A stretch of 64,000 nucleotides of DNA. Source: Collybiopsis luxurians FD-317 M1 (taxonomy: Eukaryota > Basidiomycota > Agaricomycetes > Agaricales > Omphalotaceae). Where the stretch lies: assembly GCA_000827265.1 (NCBI GenBank), contig KN834789.1, forward strand, positions 361,523 through 425,522, read 5' to 3'. The notes below the pieces were generated by a model that searched no databases, was not told the DNA's origin, and saw only the letters and a program-made list of their open reading frames with translations. Both the position numbers and the translations under genes were made by a program. This document shows, in pieces, positions 22,694 to 35,108 of the stretch; the stretch's first letter is position 1, and the number at the start of each line of letters is the position of its first letter.

Positions 22694-23055
22694 ATGGTAC
22701 TCAATCGACCTGTTCTCTCATGTTCAAAGCTGAAATATGCCCAGGGAGTCAGCGATAAAGTTTTAGGAGGGACGATGCTCCTCGCTGCCGCTGCAGTATT
22801 CATTTATTACACATCGTGGGCTATCCTCTTGGTATGCCGTCTCCTCCCCAATCTCCTCCAAGCTAATGAATTTTTCAGCCTTTCTTCGACTCTTCAAGTG
22901 CTGTGCACTCTTATTTTCCTGCTCGAGAATGGGCTATCCGTCTTCCTCTCTGCATCCTCCTTGTTGGCCTTTTTGCAATCGGTTCATTTGTCGGGTTAAC
23001 TGTTATGAAAGAAAACCGCAAAGCAGCTCAGAAAATTCGATTACGGACGGCTTGA
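22694..23055 (+). CDS. DPM2: Dolichol phosphate-mannose synthase regulatory subunit DPM2
   Basis: Small ER membrane protein that stabilises dolichol-phosphate-mannose synthase and takes part in GPI-anchor and glycan assembly. Core sequence: SDKVLGGTMLLAAAAVFIYY, TSWAILLPFFDSSS, FPAREWAIRLPLCILLVGLF, AIGSFVGLTVMKENRKAAQ, giving two membrane helices in the usual order and a basic cytosolic tail. The intron after ILL is secure. The 5' end has two readings: unspliced (MVLNRPVLSCSKLKYAQGVSD) or with a 48-nt intron directly after the ATG (22697-22744), giving MGVSDKVLGG, closer to the family start. With splicing the protein is about 85 residues, typical for DPM2. It converges on the UNC80-like gene with only 62 bp between stops. 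Confidence 0.88.
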
Positions 23056-23117
23056 ATGAACCTGAAACACTCTTTCCTTGGCCATTGTTAAATTTGTATA
23101 TGAGATTATTCAGTCTA

Positions 23118-26100
23118 CTATCTAGTATCCGATGAATAAAGGGCGACTCTCGCTCTACGGTCAGGAACTGCCTCTTTATTACTCATCTCCAAAGCTCGCA
23201 GTTTTTCGGCCGCTATAATATCCTTAACGAGCTGCACCGTCATGACTTCAAAAGGCATATCTGGAGGTTTTTCTGCCATGGATCGTATCGTGCGTGCTAA
23301 CTGGGGAATCAAGTTGGCGGTCAGTTTGAGTATAAGGTCGGAAACGGCAAGTAAGTACCTTTCCTGTATGGGCTTCTCCACGGCCAAGCGGTTTCAGTCG
23401 TTCCAAAAGAGTGATCTGCGAAGATGTGTGCAACGCGACTGGGCTTGGGAGATGCCTCAAGAATAGGAACAGATCAGCCACAGTGGACCACGTCAGCATA
23501 GCGAGTGTCTGAAAGGCTGGATTAGAATTGCACAGGATTGTAGGAAGCTCTCAACCCACTGGCGGCAGTCCCGCACGAAACTCGGCTTCAAAGAACTGGA
23601 TCAGACTTTCAAAGACCGAATACAGTTCGTTCCAAACAATTAGCGCCTCTGTACTTCCCGACCCATCTATCGACGCTTTCCTCTGAGCGACAATCAGCCA
23701 AACTTTGATGGCTATATATGCATGGTTAATATCCGTTATCGCGGATTCGGGCACTTGCGCCCCCGGACGAGTAGTGTAAGGACGCAACGCTGCATGATGA
23801 ATAGAAGAGAATGCTGAGAGATACGGGAAAATGGAAGTAATCCATGCTTCCGAAGGGTCCTGCAGAACAGCCAAAAGAAGAATATTCCAGGCCCGCACAG
23901 ACGTGTTTTGACGTCCAGTTTTCTATATGAAGTAAGATACACCAGTGTTGAAGGCATTCAAATGGCTTTCGCCTACCTCCACTCCGACCTCCGCGAATTT
24001 GGTAAGAAGATGTGGATCATAGCTTGATAACTGGAGTAACATCCTCGCAACTGCCAGGGAAGCCTGAAAATCGTTGTCTGTGCGGACGCCATCCCAAGTA
24101 TGGTTATACAAGAAATACATCCCCGGCGTTGCGAGCCCCGTAAATTGAGTTGGGTAAGACAACGCGGGCGTCGTCGAGCCATTAAATGTAGCAGACATCA
24201 CCGTCTGGAGATGGGTCAATACTTATGTATATTCCAATCTTCCGGGAAGCAGGTACTGCCTACCTCTAGCATTGCTTTGATTGTCCCAGGAAGCACTCGG
24301 GCTTTCAAGCGTAGCCCCTCGTTCAGTATTTCAAAGATAACGAGAATGATATTATTTGAAGGTTCTCCGTGCACAGGTGGGCCCTTCCGGTAAAGCGTAG
24401 CCGTAACTTGAACCAGACGCGAGAGAGTAGCTACCTCTACCAGCATTCGATTCAGCGCCGCTCGCAGCACAGTATCTGTGTACGATAGTAATTCCTGACA
24501 CAAATCAAAAGTGAGCTCAGACAAACTATCAGAGACACTCACCCGGCTCTGAGCTTTATTATGCTGGATCAGAAGGGCAGCTATAAGTAGTAGCGGTGCT
24601 GGATTGATGACTTCAGGAGACCACTCGGAAATACGACGTGCAAGATAAGTGAGATGCTGTCCTACAACTACAAACGCTAGGAAGTGAATCAGACTGAAGG
24701 TGTCCAACGAAACTATACCTACAAGACATTGTCTCTGAACTATAGTTTTCATGATGCACCACTTCGATGAACGTTTGAAGGTTATTTAGCATGACTGGAT
24801 TTCTCGACCATCAGCGTGTGAGAGACGTAGAGAAATTAAACCGGTCTTGCCTTGAAATGAATTTTGATCAGTTTCAGCTGCTCTTGGAAGGGTGTCAAAA
24901 AGAATGGCATTGCGGAGACTCTGGGAGCCGCGCTCCTTCGCGCTTGCATCCAGAACTTGCTTCAGCACAACGAAGAGGCTACGATCAAGTTGCCTCTGAA
25001 ATTTGGCGTGTAAGCTTAGTATTACCAGAGATTGGCCTCGACTGACCCGGATTAGTCCAATGAAGATACCGTTGTTTGAATATCTGCAGATAAGAATAAG
25101 AACAAAGGCTTAGCCTTGCGAAGTCGAAAGACCTACGTAGTTAGCATAGTCTCGATAAATCCTTTCGCTTGAGTAACTAATGGATCCTGGGTTAGGTGGC
25201 TCTGTGCGACCACCAATTTTGCCGCCTGTTCAATCGCAAAGCTACTCAATCGTTGGGTGAACGTTACAAAGTAAGATGGAGAGGAAGCGTACTGGACGAA
25301 TGAGCGCATTGATCCTTGAGATTTTCTGATATAACTTTGAACAACTGACAACCCAACTTGTCTGCATTCGTAATTGGTGTCCTGTAGCATAATCTCCATG
25401 ACCCGCGAAACTGCTCGTTTCAAATGCGGCTGTAAGTGCCGTAGATAGACATTCTCTATGTTGTGCTTGTAGATGACAACTCCAAGACTTTCCAACAGAC
25501 ACTTCAGCGTCAGTACAGGCAGCAATAATAAATCGGCAAGAGAAAGAGTGAATATGCCGAAAAGAATGTCTACGTAAGGCGAGCCAACAAGCAGAGGCCA
25601 TACGCGATCGTTGACAAAGCCTTGAAGTTCAGCATCAGTTATCGAAAGGGTGTGAGGTGCGTCTAGCAAGGCGAACATATGGCTGATGATTGGATATGCG
25701 AATGGTGGGATAGACTTGAGGTCGCCAAATTCGACGAAGAATGAATGTCCGTTGTTGGCCGGCACTGCGTGCACATCGTCAAAGCCCAAAACCCGCGCAA
25801 CATATTGTTTGATTCTGAGTAGGTCGTTATAGTCAATCTTGATTCCTTCTGCAATCATATCCAGTCCAAGGATAAGAATAGAAACTCTCAAAAGGGTCAT
25901 GTCAGAGTCTACGTTCGGTATCTCTACGGCCGTCTCGTCTCTCGACGATAATCCATACATAGACTAACCAAAAAATGAGAATATGTTCAAGGTGATCAAC
26001 ATGTGAGCGTGGTCGTACCAGATGCGCAGAAAGAGGACCATCGGCATCGCCGTCTTGTTCGAATTGATCTTCCGCAAGCATTTCAATAATAGACTCCCAA

Positions 26101-29100
26101 GACACCACTAGCCAAGATATTCAGCGAGAGGAACATATCAGGAATTTAACTTCCCTGACCTTGCCAAGAGGGAAAATGTGGTCGCAACTGAATTAGAAAG
26201 GAAACGAGCTTTACTCGATCTACTATCGGAGATTTGGCGAGGAACTCGCTCCAACATAGCGATATTTGTTCGAAATGAGCTGGCAGTAGGTTCGACGCAA
26301 ATACATCCGCTGCCAGCCGGTACTCTTCCTGCCTATTGGGATTAAAACGGTCTTTGGAGCATATGAAGTTGGCGGACCTTCTCATCAGCCCACAAGCTAC
26401 TGAAGTAGTAATAGAAGACTTCTGCTATGCTAGACCTCCACTGTCGACCTTCGACGATGAACGCCGGACTGGTTACGTCCAATATGATTCTGAAGAGCCT
26501 GATTATCGCCGATAATCTGTATACACAAGCAAGTTGAGAGCAGACCGCGTCGAGAACGATGATTCTGTTTACCTGAGTTCGTTGTCACCGTTCGGGTCGA
26601 ACCATGCCTCGAGAAGCTCGCGCAAAGGTTGCGTATCAACCACAGCAACTCTCAGTAGAAAACTTGTACGCAGGGTAGATAGATCATGCCTCTGAATGTC
26701 ATAAAATTGAAAAGCACTACTCGTATGTGAGAATGGAAAATGGAAAATCAGAGTGCTCTAGCGCAAAATGTGCCTACCATTTTGCCAGCATTTCTCCATT
26801 GCGGAGAATAAAGTTATCTATTTCGTACGACTCCAAACTTGGCGAGTCGGTCAGAAAGGTGTTTAAAAATTTCGCAATGAGACACGTCACATCGTCGATG
26901 CCAGCAGCCGCATAAGTTGCAAGTACGTTCATGAGGACAGTGTCCACGACAATCGGATCTACATGCTGCAGTTCTTGACCCAAGCGCCTCCTGAAGTAAA
27001 GTTAGAACTTGTCTAGATTTGGGCATAATTTCCTAGCACTCACCGGTGAGGTAGATCTTTGATGTCGTCCTCTGTAACAAGTCCAAGGCTCTGCAATTTT
27101 TGTCGTTCGGAGCCGTAGATAAGTAAACAAGTTGCCAAAGAAAGTCTGATAAACAGCAAACTTGACAGCTATGTCAGAAAATATCCAAATGAACAACAAA
27201 AATCTTACGCTTCTGGCTGTGTCTCCTGATTCTTCAACAGCTGGATAATTTCCGAACCCAATCGAAAATGGAGATCAGTTATGATTTTCTGCATTTCCTG
27301 GCGTCCGGAATCTCGAAGCCAGATCGATTGAAACATGGATTTCACGAATATCAAAGACGATGAAACAGGAATCTTGAATGCTTCCACCAGATTGGCGAAA
27401 TGAAAGAACGTTGCCACTGAGACATCAATTCCGGAACAAGCAACAACTGAAAGCCAGCTAATACTACGCGTCAGGCCGCTCAGGTTCTCCGAAGTCAGAA
27501 GAATGTGGTGCCATGGATCAAAGTCGGAACTTTCAGAGTTCGGTACCGGCTTGTCAGCTAAGCTATAACGGTGGGCATTGTCCTGATCTCTATGAAACAG
27601 TCGTTGCAATGACGGAATCGACTATAGAATCGAAGTTGGAGTAGGATTGGTCGAGTAAAAAGTGTCCCTACCTGAGAAACGATACCAGAAGTAGAAAGAG
27701 AAGACAGCCAGCGGACAAAAAGATTTTCTGATACTGTAAAAGTGATGGAATTTTGTAGTAGCCGAGTTAGGGCTCGCAAAACTTTGTCGTGGTATTGCGC
27801 AGCATGCGTCTACAAAGTCATCAAGGCTATCAGGAAATTCCGGCCAAAGGGTGGAAAACGAACCTTCACATCGTGGCTTGGGTCTTCCGTAAAAAGATCT
27901 GTCGGAAGGTCTATCACGTCGTCTGTGAGCTCAGCGCAGATATCGAAAAGCAAATTACAATAAGAATCGGCATTCTGGTGATGAAGAGCGAGGAGCCATG
28001 GGATGGCGTATCGACTCAGTAGGGCTCGCCTCGAAGCGACATAATCACCGCCGTTATTCGCGGAGTTCGAAGGCGCCAGGCGACCGTTTGGTATTGAAGG
28101 CCATGGCAAAGGGTCGGAGGCTGATCTCACTCCTGGAAGCATTCTTTGTTTTGCAAGATAATCCCGAAGAATGGTTGCAAGACTCTGTTCCTGTAAGCGA
28201 AGAAGGTTATTCGGCAGTTTCACGGATTCAGAAGGATAAAACTCGCATCCGAAAGAACCCAGGATACTGTAGCCTTTCCCAACCTCGATAACGCATATTC
28301 TGATGCCAGTCCGCTTGGCCAGAGTCTCCGGCAAAGAAGTAGGAAGCCTGCTTCGTTGACAGAAAGATCCAAGTCTGAAAGACAGGCTTCTACGGATGCA
28401 AACAAAGTCTCTACATCTGGTGACTCGTCGAGCCCAATCGGAAGAGGAAACGAACAGTACGTATCCAGAGCTTCTGAGACGGATAATTTGGGTTCCAGGT
28501 CTACTCTATCGAAAAGACCGACATGGTGCATGTGGGATAGTAGGAGCTTTGAAGCAGCATCTGAATGTACATTGAATTCAAACCCAAGCACGTCTCTCAT
28601 ATGTGCCAAAGATACTACTTCAAAGGGCGAGTTGTCTTCTTCGGAGTCGGTAACGAGAGCACTTTCCGCCTGGAGTTGGGATACAGATAACATTTCAGGT
28701 GGATTATGAGGATCTCCAGTGGTGTAAGACGTTTTGATCGCGGAAGTGATAAAGACAAGATTGGACCATTCAAACATCATATTGAGATTCCGTCTGAATA
28801 CATTGTTTTCCTGGAAGTATTCTGAAAGAGCTGGAGAGATAGGTAACGTTTCAGAGCACAGGTAATGCTCAGACCAGGAGAGCACATCGTGGAGCTCGAA
28901 ATGTGGAATGTCTTGCATCTCGGAAGACGAGTCGCTTAGAGCAATGGATCCGAGGGTTAAGCCATTCATGATCATCTGCATTTGGGTTGATAGTGTAGAG
29001 TAGATGATCGATATATCTTCGAACCCGGCATTCTTGATGTCGTCTTCCGTGAGGGAGAACAAGTCTCTATAGAACTCGGAGCAGGACTGCACCAGCGCGA

Positions 29101-31106
29101 AAGAAGAAATCATAACGAGGCTTGCGTCAGTCTTTGTGTTGCCGCATGGTTTAATGTTGCCTGTGGAAACGCAGGCAGAGTGAGCAAATCGGAGACATGA
29201 CGTACACTGCAGGCCTTGTGTGTGGCACCCCCAAAGGGGATTTCGACATATCCAACAAAGACACAATGTGAAGATGTTAACAAGTCGAAAATTGTGATCC
29301 TGGGCTTGTACAGTCCCTGCGCCAGCAACTGTTCTGCGGTCGAGAACCGGGGACAGTCGATACTGAGCCACTCGCCTCACATCTCCATTTGCGTATGTAA
29401 TTGAAACGTTACCATCAGGGTAATGATAGCAATCGAAATGAGCGGTACAGACGCAGAACGGGCAAAAGAGGCCAAATCCATGAACAATTTTCATGCATAC
29501 GTCGCAGTCCGGTTTGTCCAAGGTCGATTGCCCCAAATCAATGAAGTACCAAGGAACAAATTGATGAACGTGGTACGAAGTCTCGGAGGGAGGAAGCTTG
29601 GTTCCTGCTTGGAGGTCCAGAAATTTCCGCAGGACGGGAGACTTGCTAACTACAACATGGCCCACAGCTTTAGGCCAAAAAGTCGTGAGTAAGCAGGTAG
29701 CACCCCGACGGGCGATTGGTGTATGATACGCTATGATTTCCAAAACATCCAGATGAGCATCTAGTTTCAATGTAATGATAGCATCCAGCAGTCGATACAA
29801 GCGCTGCAATACTTCGACGCGATTGTTTGTGAAATCGACGTTTTCTAGAATAGCGGCCAGAAGCAGTGGAAAGAAGGAAGCGAAATTGTAGATAGATGGT
29901 GATTGAAATGGTGAGTTGGTAGATTTTAGGGATACCAACTGACTACCAACTCGCGACCACGGTTTCCATTTGGTGACCCCAGCAGGTTCGGGATTATCAT
30001 CCCAAGCTTCATCTACTCTGATGGAGACGATCGTGTCGGCCTGATTTTCAGGTTGCGGGGTCCTAAGTGTACGAGGACCTGGTAATGGAGATTAGCTAGA
30101 GAAAAAAAGGTAGTGATTGCAATCTTGCCATGCAAAGGCTTTGCGGTGGGAATGTCTTGAGCTCCCTGTATGGAGCTGAGTTCTTCCAGCGCGTTCCGTA
30201 CAACACAGTCTTCAAAGAAAGCTAGCAAACGAGCATGCATCTCTTTCGGGAACGTGGAAAATGCGGGTATGAGAGCGTATACAATCTCAGATACAATCTC
30301 AGAGGAACGGCGATGCGTATGCAACAGGAATTGCGCGACTTCCAGGGTGACGGCTTGTAACGCGAAAGGGGGACGTGATGGACGAGGAGAGGCAATCCTA
30401 AATCTGCAGTCATCCGAAACGACTGAAGAGATAGCACTTATGCACTGTGAGAGAAGGCTTGGAGAGGACCCCTGAGCTCTAGGATCCGGCGAAGGAGATC
30501 TGGATCGTTTTCCGCTAGGTTGAAGACCTGAACGTCGAAAGGGCGAGGAAAATCGTCCGCCGCTGGATGTACGATATACGTTGTAATTTTGCGACATGCT
30601 AAAGAGCGCTCAGTATAAACATATGCATACATGCCATAGCTGAAGCTGAAGTCGTACCCATCGTCAAATATTTGCCAGCCTTGCGACGCGGAAATGATCA
30701 ACAAGTCTCGAAGTCGAGTCATGAGCTCAAAAGTCGCGTCTGTAGAAAATATTCCATCGTTTTCATCTTCACTATCATCGTCTTCGGTCTCAGTGTTCTT
30801 TCGTTTCAATGTTCTGCCAATAAATGACCTCTTCTCATCCACATTATCCCCCAAGACCGCAAGACCGTCATACACAGACGGAGGCATCTTTCTGTGATTG
30901 ATCTGATCCAATACATGCGCTAGAAGCTTTTTAGACTCGTTTCCTCTTGCTGCATTCTTCAGTGAAGCGTCGCGACGGGGAGAAGGGGGTGGTTTGTCGA
31001 AGGTAGGGGTGGTGGGCGAGGTCGAAACACGAAGAGAGGGAACGTCCGCTCTCTCTGACCAATTAGTCTCTATGCGCAGCGACGGGCTGAGAGAACTGGG
31101 TTCCAT
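23118..31106 (-). CDS. Giant UNC80-like protein with C1-type zinc fingers
   Basis: Very large gene of nearly 8 kb with many short introns; the product should be well over 2,000 residues. The N-terminus (MEPSSLSPSLRIETNWSERA) is followed by SPRRDASLKNAARGNESKKL, FELMTRLRDLLIISASQGWQ and SGLQPSGKRSRSPSP. The middle is helical and solenoid-like. A cysteine-rich region encoded at about 29144-29506 contains two zinc-finger units: CX2C-X10-CX2C-X4-H-X2-C, then CX2C-X13-CX2C-X4-H-X2-C-X8-C, the second matching a C1 (phorbol-ester/DAG-type) core. The remainder to the C-terminus (ARVALYSSDTR) is helical. The layout resembles fungal proteins related to UNC80, an auxiliary subunit of the NALCN cation channel in animals; the naming is from memory of the family. 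It diverges from the DUF4211 gene by 96 bp. Confidence 0.6.
29144..29506 (-). other. Tandem cysteine/histidine zinc-finger region (C1-like)
   Basis: Within the UNC80-like protein. The first unit begins CDVCMKIVHGFGLFCPFC and ends HFDC. The second begins CWICRNPLW and continues CTSCLRFAHSAC. Spacing of the second unit agrees with C1 domains that bind zinc and, in some proteins, diacylglycerol. Whether this one binds lipid cannot be told from sequence. Confidence 0.6.
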
Positions 31107-31202
31107 GCTATACTTATAGTGTATGGAGTAGTGGGTGGGTTCTGGCCAGATTACAGCAGCGCCTATTTGAAAAGTAAGCGCCCTCAGATATCTCTTTCCT
31201 TA

Positions 31203-33186
31203 ATGCCTCAGAACAAGACGCGTGAAACACCTCAAAGACTCAAACAGACAAAACTTACAGGCGGTATGGCTTCTACGAGCCTTCCATCGCCTGCTAAGTC
31301 TTCGGCGAAACGGAAAAGGCGCAGGTCTCCTAGTCAAGAAAATACCTTCTCGGATGATTCAGATGTTCGGGCCATCAAGTTGGAACCCAAGAAATCAGAC
31401 AACGAGGATGAAAATCCCAAAAGGAAACGCAGGGTGAAGAACGTAGTGGGCAGCGATTCAGATGATTCAGAAGTCGAGGTGGTCAAGCGGAAGACGCGGT
31501 CAAGTGCAAGAGAAAAGGGGAGGGCGAATGAAGCAAAGAACAAGGAGAAGACGAAGGAAAGAAAGAAGAAAGGAACCAGGAAGGAAGATGGGGAGGAAAA
31601 GGGGCCAACCAAGGCCAAAAAGAAAGCAAAGGAGCCTAAACAGTCAGATTCAGACTCGGAAGATTTGCCCCAACCTCCTCGTCGTCGAAAACTCGTAAAA
31701 GGAACACGTCCTGCTCCCAGAAGTGACGCTGAAGAGTCCGACGAAGTTGAACCAGAACGTAGGCTAGTTATTGGTATAGCTCAAATCAGTGTTGATACGC
31801 GTTTTACAGGTATTATTGAAAGTCGCTTTCGCTCTCGAAATAAGAAAACAGAATTTCAGAAGAATTTGGAAAGACTCAAGCGTACGGGCTCATTCTTAAC
31901 CCTTTCTCAGGCAGTTCTATTCACCTTCTTACAGGGAAGAAACAAGGAAAACCAATGGATGATGCCGAGGATGAAGATGAAGTGGAGGAAGAACAGGAAA
32001 CATCTCCCTTCAAAGGCGCAGCACCGGACAGCGATCACAACAGTCTCTTTGACGGCTCTGAATCCGACGGTTCCGAAAGCTTTATTGTGGAAGACGATGG
32101 CACGGGTGCAGCAGTGCTTCCTATCGAGTTTAGTATGGACACACATCAAGATCTATCGTACCACTTCAAGACCATCTTTCAATTCTTTGTACATATCGCC
32201 GTGCACCCTCCTGCCGAAAGGCATGCTTTTATGGAGCAGCAGATGAAAAGTTGGTATTTGTACAATTACTCCGCTGCCGTATGATATCTGATTTTTAATC
32301 ACTCAGATGAGGAGTACTTTTCCGTTCCTCTTGCCGTCGCCCGAAGGAAAATTTTGGGCCTCCGAGATTCTCTCGTAGCGTCATCAGTTTGGAGGCCAGA
32401 GTTCAAGGCACCGCTGGAAAAATATCCTGAATTGGATCTGAGCCAGCTTGATTTTGCGGTTCCGGGATGTGATGCCTGCCATCTAGGTGCGAGAATGTCT
32501 ACCTTAATAGGTCGCCTTTTAGGTTTGCTTGAATCCTTCTTTGAATCTCTGTTCGCTATTTCATTAACATTGAACAGGACAGCCATATGATCGTTTGGGA
32601 TACAGAGTGAGTACATGTTTAGAGTACACTGTGGAATCGGGCCATTCCAAATATGCATTTTTTTATCTCTCTGACTCTCAGGACCTGGATGACGACGAGG
32701 GCTCCGTATTGGACGAGAATGGCAGCAGAGCTGAATTTCATCTGGGAAGGTACGGTTTTCGAATGGCATTTGTACTGTGGATTGAACCTCTAATGGTACT
32801 AGATTTTGTGCGCGTCGCACGAGAGTATACCACGATTTGTCTCATTGGGAAGTGAGTCATTAACTGCTTCTCCCCCCTCTTCTGCTTTGAGTCCGTTTCG
32901 CTGTAACTAAGAACTCATACAGTACATGCTATTCAAAACAATCAGCGATGAGGTTGACGATTTGCATATTTCGGAACAGGAGAAAGGCGCAGGTCGATTC
33001 GTAAAAGTCGCATGGGCTGGCGGTTTAAAGCCCCCTAAGGATTTGCAAGACGCTGATGGGATTTGTGACTGGCTTGACCAAAGAAAAATCATTGAGATGG
33101 AATGGGAAAAACTGAAAGGCGTCATGGAAAGAGCCAGAGGCTTGGACTTGCTTGCGAAGAGAGGTGACGATGTTGAAGTAGATTAG
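31203..33186 (+). CDS. Nuclear DUF4211-type protein
   Basis: Fungal protein with a long charged N-terminal half and a conserved C-terminal domain of the DUF4211 type. It starts MPQNKTRETPQRLKQTKLTG, a PIP-box-like/zinc-finger-free basic start, then runs of Lys/Arg/Glu/Ser with several nuclear-localisation-like clusters (SAKRKRRRSPS, PKRKRRVKNVV). The C-terminal part contains SLFDGSESDGSESFIVEDDG, AVLPIEFSMDTHQDLSYHFK, VPGCDACHLGARMSTLIGRL and EFHLGRFCARRTRVYHDL, ending KRGDDVEVD. The CDAC/HLG segment may be a metal site. About six introns; the one at 31759-31809 is 51 nt with no stop in frame. A chromatin or DNA-repair role is often guessed for the family but is not shown here. Confidence 0.72.
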
Positions 33187-33354
33187 CACAAGTTTTTCTC
33201 GTTCCCTGGTTGGTCGCTCTCCAAATAGGTTTGCGAATGGAGACGCGCGGCGCGCGCCATGTTTTCCTGTATCAATGTACTCTATTATGCGTATGTACGG
33301 CCGAGTGACTTTTTTCTCACGCTAGTCTCTCTTTCAATCTTCAACAAATCTTCG

Positions 33355-34072
33355 ATGTCATATTATCAACCGCCAGTAACTCCCGGAGCACAACCCACCG
33401 CAACGACCGCAACGTACTCTTATGGCACTTACCAACCGTACTACTATCAATGGCCTCCATATGGCAACTATGCAGTAGCGCAGACCCCGGTTCGACCAGC
33501 TTCGACAACTGTAACGACACCAGCGACTGCCACCACCACCGCTACAATACCTACTGCGCCATCTGTTTCGAGACCAACTTACACCCCTTATACTTCCTCA
33601 TATTCGACGCGAGATAGTAGCTCAACTGCTGCTGGCCGAGGGTCAAGGAAAACTTCAAGCACAAAAGGATTGTTCACGAAAGAATGTAGGTACAAACCTT
33701 TTCGTACATTCTTAATCTTTAAAATGCTCCCTAGTGAGAAATCTCATGTATGGTTTCGGCGATGACCGCAATCCTGCGAATGACACGGTCAATGTCATGG
33801 AGGAAATACTTGTTGAATACATTGTTGATGTGGTGTGTATCCTTAGACCTCTCCAGCTTTATGGATCTTTCCATCCTGATATCTCGTCATTCCAGTGCCA
33901 TGCTGCCGCGGGACCAGGTCGTAAAAGCCGGTTATCTATCGAGGATCTTCGGAAAGCTCTTTCTCGTCCTGCAGATGCAAAGAAGCTTGCTCGAATGGAA
34001 GAACTCTTATTTGCGCAGGAGGATATCAAGCGGGCGAGACAGCAGTTCGATACAGACCCAAAAATGGCATAG
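33355..34072 (+). CDS. TAF13: Transcription initiation factor TFIID subunit 13 (TAF13)
   Basis: TFIID subunit that forms a histone-fold pair with TAF11 and contacts TBP. A low-complexity N-terminal extension rich in Tyr, Pro, Thr and Ser (MSYYQPPVTPGAQPTATTAT) precedes the histone-fold: KELRNLMYGFGDDRNPANDT, VNVMEEILVEYIVDVCHAAA, RLSIEDLRKALSRPADAKKL and ARMEELLFAQEDIKRARQQF. Two introns interrupt the fold, before LRNLMYG and inside the VDVC segment. The C-terminus is DTDPKMA. The conserved domain is complete. The extension is longer than in yeast or human TAF13 but such tails are common in basidiomycetes. The gap to the upstream DUF4211 gene is 168 bp and includes a GC-rich ggcgcgcgcc palindrome near 33249. 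Confidence 0.93.
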
Positions 34073-34425
34073 AAATCTTACGTATTTTTACCACCCGCTT
34101 CCAGCATGTATGTCGTAGCACCTTATCCAGAATGAGTATTGTATAGCATATCTTCGTGAAATATCATTGAGGAACTAAATAGAAATTGGAAGCTTGATAT
34201 CGGCGAAAAGATTCGGTACCGCCAGGCTGCTTCGGACCTGCATCGGTCGACGATCTGGATTTGTTGTCCAGGTGTTCAAGTGTTCAACCTAAATATACCT
34301 TACCAGGCAAACAATGACCCTAGGAACCCAACGGTAGTGCGAAAGCTCGCGTAACACTAGTAACACTTGACACGAGTTGGAATTGACTGAGGATTCCAAA
34401 CCGTCGGTCAGAACCCCGTAGCCGT
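34073..34425. other. Intergenic region between convergent TAF13 and the RRM gene
   Basis: About 350 bases between two stop codons on opposite strands. It must contain both 3' UTRs. No gene, repeat or structured RNA is apparent. Confidence 0.5.
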
Positions 34426-35108
34426 TCATTCTTCCATGACTTCATCACCATCTTGGGGAGTTGTTTCTCCACCATTTTGCTTGGCCGCGCTGCGGGCTTG
34501 AACGCCTGTGGGAGACACATAAGGTTCGATGGACAGCTGGACCTGTCAACAAATGCACAAACCTCCGCTTTGATTCAACGGCTTCACATACTGTTTGAGC
34601 CATTCTTCTGATTCCCAAACTGCGAAAGCCGGTAAATAAAACCGCATTGGAATATTTGGCCCTGTAAATCACGCGCTTACCAGCTCTGTTTCCTCCGAGC
34701 TGCATGGGTGTTTTCATCGGTCTCGCTAGATTTACTTTGATAACACGTCCTCGCAGCTCGTTCAGATCCATATTGTCAATAGCATCTTGAGCATCAGATG
34801 CTGAGCTGTAAGTTACGAAAGCAAAACCCCGATGTTTGGCCTCTGGATGAACAATACGTTAATTATGGATGCGGGAAGGTTCATGAATTCACCCACCGTT
34901 TTGTCGATTCGGATCCGTGGTTGCAGAGGGGAGTTGAACTTCAATAACATCACCTGGACCGAGTTCCGTGAAGTTAATAATAATGGGGAAACGGACAAAG
35001 AAAGGACTGACCAAACGTTGCAAAATGTTCGTATATAACACTTTGGTCCACATCGTCGCCAATACCGCCTACAAATATGGTCTTTTTGGACTTGGTACCC
35101 TCCTCCAT
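34426..35108 (-). CDS. RRM RNA-binding protein, CYP33/PPIE-type RRM without cyclophilin domain
   Basis: Single RNA-recognition-motif protein. The start ATG at 35108 gives [20 protein letters not shown], then [20 protein letters not shown], the RNP1-like [20 protein letters not shown] and [20 protein letters not shown]. This is closest to the RRM of CYP33/PPIE cyclophilins (VNLARPMK is diagnostic). Instead of the cyclophilin domain, the protein ends shortly after with [20 protein letters not shown] and an acidic tail GDEVMEE, about 150 residues in all. Five short introns. Fungal relatives of this stand-alone type exist, so it need not be a truncation. A role in splicing or mRNA metabolism is inferred from the RRM. 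Confidence 0.82.
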
